Source of the DNA: Bdellovibrionales bacterium | GTDB lineage: Bacteria > Bdellovibrionota > UBA1018 > CAIMNF01 | Length of the DNA stretch: 18,807 nucleotides | Reading direction: 5' to 3' | Assembly: GCA_947457605.1 (NCBI GenBank) | Contig: CANGWP010000029.1 | Location: 1-18,807, forward strand | In this document: positions 13,124 through 18,807 of the stretch, piece after piece | Position numbering within the stretch: the stretch's first letter is position 1 | Layout of the letters: the number at the start of each line of letters is the position of its first letter | Notes under the pieces: model-generated | The model's database searches: none | Told to the model about the DNA's origin: nothing | The model's input: the letters and a program-made list of their open reading frames with translations, nothing else | Made by a program: the position numbers and the translations under genes

Positions 13124-14677
13124 TCAATCCCCCTGGTTTGGCTTGTAGCCGCAAATCTTCTCAGGCTCCAATCGATAGGGCCTGACCGTCTTTGTCCTTG
13201 GATAAGAAAGTGAAAAAGACTCGCAGAAATGGGACTTCCTGTCCTCAGCCAGGCACTCTTCCACGGGGATCGAGGGAATTTGCAAGCAGGCATGTGTCGA
13301 TTGGAAATAGGTGGAATTTTGAAGGACCCGGTAAACCTCAAGTGCTTTGGTTTCATTCCCGAGCAGGGAGTAAGTCCTCCAGGCTTCATAGAGCCCCTCC
13401 GACCAGAAGAATCCTGCCCTTAGGGATGCGGCAGCGGAGTCTTTCGAAATCAGGGAGTAAATTTTGAAAAGGGATTTGATGGCTTCTTCTCCTTGGCCGG
13501 ATTTCAGTTTTTGATCTGCGTCCAGGAGGTCAAGATAAGGATGATTTGCTCCGGTAATTTCAGTTTCGTAGGCAACAAAGGAGCGATCATCCTGAAAGTG
13601 GAAAATGCCGTGAGCAAGGCTGGATGCGCTGAATGCAATTCCAAAGATCGCAAAAATCCGTCCATTCCTGATGAGGAGGGGGGATACCCAGATGAAAAAC
13701 GCAAGAGAGCCAAGATAGGCCCGCGCAGGATAGTACCAATCACTTCTGGGAACTGCGGAGAGCAAAAGGGAGCTCCCGGTGAAGAATGCAAGGCCAAGGC
13801 TCATTCGAGAAACGATGTCGCTGCCCCGTCCTTTTTTCCTTAGAAGATTTCGAGTGATCCAAAGAGACAAGGCAATCAGCCCCGCAAATGCGGCGAACTG
13901 AAGTGCCGTTTTGAAGGGATTTTGATGGATCTCCCACCATTTGTACCAATTCCCGTAAAAGGAGGTCCGCCATGGAAGAAGGAGGCCCTCGAGATAGCGC
14001 AGGGTGGAGTCCAGTTGTAAAAAGGGCCAGCTGGGAACCGGGTAGTCTGGAGTGGTGGAGCCTTCACCTGCAAGTGAGTTTGAAATGTTCTGGATCAGGG
14101 GCGAGCTTGCGATGGTTGTGAAGCCAGTCTTGAAGAAAAGCTTTTTGGCCAATTGGAATCCACCAACCGACAGAAAAATCGCACTCAAAACGGCTCCCGG
14201 GCGATCTTTGATGGTTCTCCAGTGTTGAATGCCCCAAAGGATGGCAAACACGCCGCAGTAGGCGACGGTCTCTTGTCGAACAAGAATGCAGGCACCTGAT
14301 GCGGGGATGAAGAGCCAGGCCCACCAGGGGCGATTTCCTTTGGTTCCCTCAATCCAGGCCACGGCAAAGAAGGCCCACACGGCTGCAAAAAGAGTGGTCA
14401 GAGACGTGCTGATCTGGGATGCCCAAAAAAACGGAATCAGGATCAAGGGGTGAAGCGCCATGAGCAGTGGTCGTCTCCAGTTTCGATTCCGGAAGAAAGT
14501 GAAATCCAAAATCATGAGCGTGAGAAGGATCACGATCAGCGACGCGATTCTCGTGTGAGTGATGTTCTCCCCGAGAATGCAATTCAATCCGACCACGGCA
14601 AATCGGTCTTCGGGATTCTCTTGGAGTCGGGTGCAGGCAAAACCGATGTGGGTGAAATCATCGAGAAGTCGAATCAT
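13124..14677 (-). CDS. Polytopic membrane protein, possible GT-C-like glycosyltransferase, N-terminus short
   Basis: A 517-residue protein with about nine hydrophobic helices between 43 and 365 and a hydrophilic C-terminal tail of about 140 residues, where helix pairs such as AIKSLFKIYSLISKDSAAASLRAG recall TPR repeats. RPLLMALHPLILIPFFWASQ followed by a helix resembles the ALHP...(S)Q segment of TMTC/ArnT-like GT-C glycosyltransferases, though this is a pattern match only. The chain begins abruptly at residue 1 with a soluble stretch; the first helix and acidic loop of such enzymes are missing. A TAG stop lies three codons upstream, so no longer start exists. The ATG overlaps the pirin stop by one base (TGATG). 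It may be truncated and inactive or a divergent family. Two terminal Cys-containing blocks are unexplained. Confidence 0.7.
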   Translation of the reverse strand: MIRLLDDFTHIGFACTRLQENPEDRFAVVGLNCILGENITHTRIASLIVILLTLMILDFTFFRNRNWRRPLLMALHPLILIPFFWASQISTSLTTLFAAVWAFFAVAWIEGTKGNRPWWAWLFIPASGACILVRQETVAYCGVFAILWGIQHWRTIKDRPGAVLSAIFLSVGGFQLAKKLFFKTGFTTIASSPLIQNISNSLAGEGSTTPDYPVPSWPFLQLDSTLRYLEGLLLPWRTSFYGNWYKWWEIHQNPFKTALQFAAFAGLIALSLWITRNLLRKKGRGSDIVSRMSLGLAFFTGSSLLLSAVPRSDWYYPARAYLGSLAFFIWVSPLLIRNGRIFAIFGIAFSASSLAHGIFHFQDDRSFVAYETEITGANHPYLDLLDADQKLKSGQGEEAIKSLFKIYSLISKDSAAASLRAGFFWSEGLYEAWRTYSLLGNETKALEVYRVLQNSTYFQSTHACLQIPSIPVEECLAEDRKSHFCESFSLSYPRTKTVRPYRLEPEKICGYKPNQGD

Positions 14678-15537
14678 CAGGTTCTACCGAATTTCCCGCT
14701 TTGGTAATCCTGGAAAGCCTCCCGGATTTCTGCTTCGGTGTTCATCACAAACGGGCCATAGCCCACAATGGGTTCATGGAGGGGTTTGCCGCCAAGAAAC
14801 AAAATCCTCGCATCATTACTTGCATTTAGTTCGAGCTCGGTACCCTCGGGATCGAGAACGCAAAGGGCGGGGCCTGTCAGGGTTTCAGTGCCTGATACCG
14901 TAACTGTTCCTTTCATCAAGAAGACGACCGCCGTTTCATTGTCCGGAAGTGGAATCGATGCATTTGTGCCTTGATTCAGTTTCAAGTCCCATAGATTGAT
15001 CGGGCTGAAGGTGCGGGCAGGTCCCTGATCTCCCTGATAGTTCCCGGCGATGATTCGCACAATTCCGGATCCGTCCGGAAGTTGAATTGCTGGAATTGCC
15101 TGGTCTTTGATCTCCTGGTAGCCGGGGGGATTCATCTTGAAGGTTTTTGGAAGGTTCACCCAGAGCTGAACCATTTCAAAGTCACCGCCCCGTTTTGCGA
15201 ACTCACGGCCATGAAATTCCTCGTGAACGATCCCGGATGCGGCGGTCATCCATTGCACGTCGCCGGGGCCGATGGTGCCGCCGGCTCCCGTGGAGTCGCG
15301 GTGTTCGACTTCTCCGGAGTAGACGATGGTGACAGTTTCAAAGCCCCGATGGGGGTGTTCTCCTACCCCGAGTCTTTTTTCGGTCGGAGGAAACACCTTG
15401 GGCCCCGCATAATCCATAAGTAGAAAGGGCGAAATCTGGTCTGCAATGTCAGAGTAAGAGAAGAAGTTCCGAACCGGAAATCCATCGCCCACCCAATGGG
15501 CACTCACCTTGGTTCGTGCAAAAAGTACCTTTTTCAT
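14677..15537 (-). CDS. Pirin family protein
   Basis: A 286-residue cytosolic double-cupin protein of normal length for pirins. The Fe-binding set is intact in the N-terminal cupin: HPHRGFETVT with His61 and His63, then IVHEE with His105 and Glu107. The RNFFSYSDI..ISPFLLMDYAGP opening is also typical. Bacterial pirins have quercetin 2,3-dioxygenase activity in some cases and regulate other proteins in others. The ATG at 15537 has a weak purine stretch (CCTGAGAG) about 13 bases upstream. It begins 31 bases after the disrupted beta-barrel gene and ends in TGATG, overlapping the membrane-protein start. No functional link to that protein is known. Confidence 0.92.
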   Translation of the reverse strand: MKKVLFARTKVSAHWVGDGFPVRNFFSYSDIADQISPFLLMDYAGPKVFPPTEKRLGVGEHPHRGFETVTIVYSGEVEHRDSTGAGGTIGPGDVQWMTAASGIVHEEFHGREFAKRGGDFEMVQLWVNLPKTFKMNPPGYQEIKDQAIPAIQLPDGSGIVRIIAGNYQGDQGPARTFSPINLWDLKLNQGTNASIPLPDNETAVVFLMKGTVTVSGTETLTGPALCVLDPEGTELELNASNDARILFLGGKPLHEPIVGYGPFVMNTEAEIREAFQDYQSGKFGRT

Positions 15538-15568
15538 GGTCTGAGGCTCTCAGGTTTTGGTCCGGGAA

Positions 15569-16215
15569 TCAATTCGCCCAGCGGCGATCGCGCTGTTTTT
15601 TGATGGTATTCCCAAGCGATACGGAGACCCCCACGTTTACCATCATCTGCCCGCCGGGCTGGCCCGTCTGAAATGCCCCCTGAAGTGGATTGGTTGAACC
15701 TGTATTTGAGTTTGGTCCGGGATACCAGAGCATCGGTTTTTCAGAAAAAACGCGTCTCATGCCAGCGCTCACCGAGAGCGCCCGGCTGACCTGAAAGGTG
15801 GCTTGTCCGTTCAAGGACCAGGTAGAGCGATCGCGATAGGTGAGATTGGCCTCGCCGCTTGCACCAAGAGTCAAATTCACCCGGTCCTCGAAGATCACCC
15901 AGTAGTAGTAGATCTTTGCAATGACGCGCCAAAAGTTTTCACTCACGTGGTCGAGGTCGTTCGGGCGGTAGAGTTGCAAGGAATTGTATTCGGGGCCGAC
16001 CCGGAAGGCGAGCTCCTGGTTTTCTGTGGTGCGGAAGGGGACGAGAGTTCACTCATCCAATCCGAGGGCTCTGAACCGGGATCGGGGACGGGAGCTGCAT
16101 AGGTCAGGATCAAGGAATCATTTTTGATCTGAGAGTTTGTGATTTTGAGAAAAATCGAAAACCCCTTGGATGCGTTGGTAGAAAGAAGGGCAGTCCAAGC
16201 ACAAAAAAGACGCAC
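15569..16215 (-). pseudogene. Outer-membrane beta-barrel-like gene with a 2-base frameshift
   Basis: Two frames must be joined. From GTG 16215 one frame gives a signal-like MRLFCAWTALLSTNASKG and then SLILTYAAPVPDPGSEPSDWMSEL, but after that it becomes unconvincing. The other frame, open from a TGA just upstream, reads VPFRTTENQELAFRVGPEYN, LQLYRPNDLD and NFWRVIAKIYYYWVIFE, then alternating strands (VNLTLGASGEANLTYRD, SLNGQATFQVSRALSVSAG, MVNVGVSVSLG). At 16042-16047 the minus strand reads CTCTCG; removing one CT fuses the frames as SEL-VPF, giving about 214 residues, the size of an 8-strand barrel. A C-terminal aromatic residue is lacking. It is therefore either a recently broken gene or a sequencing error. 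The 15979 TTG start alone would yield only a 136-residue fragment. Confidence 0.55.
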
Positions 16216-16264
16216 CTCGTCAACATGTGGCAGAGTTTGACTTTGACGCTCTAGTTTGGCAATC

Positions 16265-16288
16265 AAAAAAATCCGCATCCGCGAGGAT
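16265..16288 (-). terminator. Possible Rho-independent terminator after the M1-like gene
   Basis: On the minus strand ATCC-tC-GC pairs with GC-GGAT around a GGAT loop, followed by a run of T (16271-16265), just 5 bases beyond the M1-like stop codon. The stem has only six pairs and a small bulge, so it is weak. It would separate the M1-like gene from the beta-barrel/pirin unit. Confidence 0.4.
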
Positions 16289-16292
16289 CAGC

Positions 16293-17654
16293 CTAGAGGT
16301 AGTCCTTGAGTTCGGTGAGGCTCATCTTCCGATGCGGCTGACTCTCGGTTCTAAGTCCGGCTTGATCCAGGTTCAGGCCGGATCCATAGGTGTAGCGCTT
16401 GAAGAGGTTCTTGAAGGACTGCTGATAAAACCCTTCCATCATTGAGATAAACTCTTCCACAAACAGCGGTTTCAGAGCTTGGGTGGCCACCATGTAGCGC
16501 AGGAACGGCTTCATGCCGCCTTTGCCGCGGGTTTCCCCATCGAGCAGGCTCATGAAGCGGGCACCAAAAGAATAGGCCGCCATATCGGTAATTCGGGTGT
16601 AGTAGGGATGAGAGGACATTCCCGAGCTTCCACTCAAGGAACTCAGCGTGGGGTAGCCGTTGTCCCGCCAGGAAGCAAGCGCCTCGTCCAGCCAGCCGGA
16701 ATTGCCGTTTGCCGGCATTACCCCTCGGGCAAAGTACGAATGGAAAAGCTCATGTCCAACCGAGCCAAAATCGGTCATGGTTGCGCCACAGTACTCCATT
16801 CCGCCAGAGCCGGCTTGGTAAACCAAAATGGAAGGATGGGGAAAGGGACCATAATCCGCCTCGAGTTCCTTAAATACGGAGGAGACCTTCTCCTTCAGGC
16901 GGTCCAGAGAGGCAATCCAGGATCCCTTCGTCGCATAAAGAAGCACAGGAAGCATCCGACCATCGATGGATTTAAGGGTAAAGCGAGTCTCATCCATCGT
17001 TCCCTCGGGTGTGGTGTGGAAAAAGATGCTGGAAGCAGTGAAGTGATCAGGGAAATCGATCTGAAAGGTTTCTTGATCCAAGCGAAGCACTGAACCGTTG
17101 GTATAGATGGATTGGGGTTTGGTGAGCCCCTTGAAGCGCACCAAGAAGTCCATTTTTACCTGATCAAACTCAAAGTTGGACGGCAAGTAGCGCTCGAGAA
17201 AGTTCCGTTCATCCAGGTCCGAGGTCCAGAATGCGCTTCTCACCCCTCCGAGCCTGAAATCCACCAGCTCGGTCAGGGGCAGTTCAATTTTCAACGTGTG
17301 CTCGCCCGCCTCTATTTTTTGGCCAATGACCCGAAGTTGGGTGGCTTGATCCGGAGTCTTGGTTTCCTCGGAAATCACTTTTTTCCCGTCGAGGACCACG
17401 GAGCGGGGTGGGGTGACGGAATCAAAGATCGGATATCCGGTCTCGCGGGCGGTGAACGCAATTTCCGCAAGCGCTCGAGCGGATTTTTGATCGAGATCAT
17501 AAGTAATTTCGTAGTGGGCTTTGGTGAAATCGACAAAAATGGCATTTCCATTTTGATAGGAAAATGATTTCGGCGTATGGACCGGATCGTTCTCGCTTGC
17601 AAAGGATGCCGGAATCGAACTCAGAAAAATGCAAAGTAGCAATGTGTGATTCAT
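16293..17654 (-). CDS. Exported M1-like (gluzincin) metallopeptidase
   Basis: A 453-residue protein with a signal peptide (1-20, end FAS) and AGAGGGGG 8 bases before ATG 17654. The Zn motif is exact for M1: HELFH (301-305), then 18 residues, then Glu324 in WLDEALASW. GGMEY (284-288) sits where the GxMEN exopeptidase signature lies, with Tyr instead of Asn at the last place, and Tyr361 is a candidate proton donor. Residues 21-220 are a beta-rich N-terminal domain as in M1 aminopeptidases. The chain is about half the length of classical PepN, lacking the C-terminal helical domain beyond a short bundle. It should act in the periplasm or outside. The altered GxMEN may change substrate choice, so the enzyme need not be an aminopeptidase. 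Confidence 0.85.
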   Translation of the reverse strand: MNHTLLLCIFLSSIPASFASENDPVHTPKSFSYQNGNAIFVDFTKAHYEITYDLDQKSARALAEIAFTARETGYPIFDSVTPPRSVVLDGKKVISEETKTPDQATQLRVIGQKIEAGEHTLKIELPLTELVDFRLGGVRSAFWTSDLDERNFLERYLPSNFEFDQVKMDFLVRFKGLTKPQSIYTNGSVLRLDQETFQIDFPDHFTASSIFFHTTPEGTMDETRFTLKSIDGRMLPVLLYATKGSWIASLDRLKEKVSSVFKELEADYGPFPHPSILVYQAGSGGMEYCGATMTDFGSVGHELFHSYFARGVMPANGNSGWLDEALASWRDNGYPTLSSLSGSSGMSSHPYYTRITDMAAYSFGARFMSLLDGETRGKGGMKPFLRYMVATQALKPLFVEEFISMMEGFYQQSFKNLFKRYTYGSGLNLDQAGLRTESQPHRKMSLTELKDYL

Positions 17655-17683
17655 TTTTAGTCCCCCTCTAAAAAGATGTTTTT

Positions 17684-17712
17684 ATCAAATCAAAGGAAAT
17701 CGCGGATGTAAA
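17684..17712 (-). promoter_or_regulatory. Possible promoter of the M1-like gene
   Basis: On the minus strand TTTACA (17712-17707) and TTTGAT (17689-17684) are 17 bases apart, followed by an AT-rich stretch and the gene's ribosome site. The -35 matches well, the -10 in four of six positions. It would give a short leader of about 20-25 bases. Confidence 0.35.
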
Positions 17713-17809
17713 GTGGGAACAACGTGCCGTCTCTCTCCTATGAGGGCACTGGCCCGAAGCTTGCTCCAAAAACAGCGGATACTTTTTCAATCTCCCGGGG
17801 GGGAAGGGT

Positions 17810-18784
17810 ATGAGGCAATTTGTCCTGATGGTGCTGTGGTTTTGGGTCACGGGCGGGGTTCCTGCACAAGCGTTCGGATTTGGGTGGTTCAAGTCTCACC
17901 CCATTCATTTGGAAGAGTACTTTGAAATTCCAGATGGTCGGTATGTGAGGATTCCGGACTCGATTGATCCTGACGGCGACGAATCCCATTTGATGTTCGG
18001 GCCCGAGGTTCCAAGGCAGCTAAGATTCCATTGGAAGCAAAAGACTCCGGACTCCCTGCAGGTTCTCCATCAGGGGCTTCGAAGTCGGCGGACTCAGGAT
18101 TTGGTTCTTTTCTTGCGATCCTTCCCGGATGGAAGATTGGTGGATGATCTGGATGAAGAGCTTCCCGGCACATTTTTTGAGCAGATCTCTCCGAATCTTC
18201 GCTCCCTGTCCATCTTTGCATGTTTTGGGGAGGCGGTGATCGAACACTACAAGCTTCGCCAGACGATGTCCCAAAGATTGGCCTACCATCCGGAGCGCTC
18301 CTTGTTTGTGTCAAATCAGGATTGTCGGGAAGAGGAAAGTGGTGAACCGCTTGGGCCACCGGTTCGGAGGTTTCGTTCGTTCATGAAACAAGTTGAACGA
18401 GGAGTCAGAGCTCAGGAAAATCGGGAGTGGTGGGAGGATGAGCCGACAAAGGAAGATCCGGGGCACCCGCTTTGTGCGCTTTCCGTACGCTCCAGATCGG
18501 AAGAAGGTGCTGGCAGATCTTTTCGGTTTTATTTAAACGGGCATTTCCTCGGCGTACTTCAAGCGGCATCCGATCGGGTTCAGTATCTGGATCATCCTTG
18601 CTCGTTTCTTCAAGAAAACTTGAATGAGGTGGAAATTGCGGGAAATCCTGTTTCTTCCATCGCTCTTGAGCCGGTTGTGCCCGGGTTTCAAATCATCCTG
18701 GTGCCGGAAAGCGGAAAGTTTCGATTTAAAATCCCGGGTCTTGATAGATGCGCGGTTCCCCCCAAAAGTTGTGAAACTTGTTAA
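17810..18784 (+). CDS. Exported protein of unknown function
   Basis: A 324-residue protein with a signal peptide (1-21, MRQFVLMVLWFWVTGGVPAQA) and a GGGGAAGGG stretch directly before ATG 17810. The mature part is acidic and aromatic-rich. A central block reads hydrophobic strand LVLFL, then RSFPDGRLVDDLDEELPGTFFEQI, strand LSIFACFGEAVIEHY and a helix, an alternating alpha/beta layout that vaguely recalls caspase-like or CHAT folds (the strand ending in ACFG would sit where their Cys strand lies), but the His partner is not obvious, so I do not claim it. Cys are at about 138, 169 and 216, and four more fall near the C-terminus (LDHPC and CAVPPKSCETC). It is divergent from the M1-like peptidase and 155 bases away. 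No family recognised. Confidence 0.75.
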   Translation: MRQFVLMVLWFWVTGGVPAQAFGFGWFKSHPIHLEEYFEIPDGRYVRIPDSIDPDGDESHLMFGPEVPRQLRFHWKQKTPDSLQVLHQGLRSRRTQDLVLFLRSFPDGRLVDDLDEELPGTFFEQISPNLRSLSIFACFGEAVIEHYKLRQTMSQRLAYHPERSLFVSNQDCREEESGEPLGPPVRRFRSFMKQVERGVRAQENREWWEDEPTKEDPGHPLCALSVRSRSEEGAGRSFRFYLNGHFLGVLQAASDRVQYLDHPCSFLQENLNEVEIAGNPVSSIALEPVVPGFQIILVPESGKFRFKIPGLDRCAVPPKSCETC

Positions 18785-18807
18785 CTGAGTCACTCCGCAT
18801 TAAACTA

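Noticed and set aside
16479..17093. 204-codon plus-strand frame opposite the M1-like gene
   Set aside because: The sense strand has an exact Zn motif and signal peptide; this frame has no ribosome site or family feature.

Overview
The window (about 52% GC by eye, gene-dense, few gaps) looks like chromosome from a Gram-negative, probably Bdellovibrionota-like or related deltaproteobacterial lineage. This is inferred from the many Sec-exported proteins with lineage-restricted sequences, an outer-membrane beta-barrel-like reading, a subtilase with its own prodomain, a pirin, a short exported phytochelatin-synthase-like enzyme and frequent non-ATG starts. No rRNA, tRNA, CRISPR array, transposase or phage structural gene was seen, so the lineage call is tentative.

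Left arm (1-3433). Two minus-strand genes open the window: a gamma-glutamylcyclotransferase-fold protein cut by the left edge, and an upstream protein with a YbjN/CesT-like look. Divergent from them is a compact module on the plus strand. It holds a Fic AMP-transferase with an intact active motif and an N-terminal inhibitory motif, overlapping by 4 bases a 110-residue protein that ends in a Phd/YefM-like domain. Its promoter overlaps a near-perfect dyad and sits so close to the Fic ATG that the mRNA is predicted to be leaderless. An Xre-type regulator, preceded by repeated TCCGGAC boxes and a 15-base palindrome, and a DUF4236 small membrane protein follow.

Middle (3443-7690). An Lcl/DUF1566-type exported protein and an SGNH hydrolase lie on the minus strand. 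Divergent from the hydrolase is a 627-residue exported coiled-coil protein with a 16-residue Ser/Gly/Thr tandem repeat linker, ending at a clear Rho-independent terminator. Next come a probable gene remnant and a small Cys-rich exported protein.

Right part (7799-18784). A secreted S8 subtilase and an adenosine deaminase form a plus-strand pair, 6 bases apart. Facing them is a long minus-strand series that reads, in transcription order, M1-like peptidase, frameshifted outer-membrane beta-barrel protein, pirin, polytopic membrane protein (overlapping pirin by one base), phytochelatin-synthase-like cysteine peptidase, hybrid-free PAS histidine kinase, and single-domain response regulator. The last three are separated by only 7 bases each and probably act together. 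A divergently placed exported protein of unknown function ends the window.

The most promising item for new biology is the Fic/Phd-like module. It has toxin-first order, a DNA-binding domain moved to the C-terminus of the partner, double control of Fic (internal inhibitory helix plus partner), and a leaderless toxin start beside a strong ribosome site for the partner.
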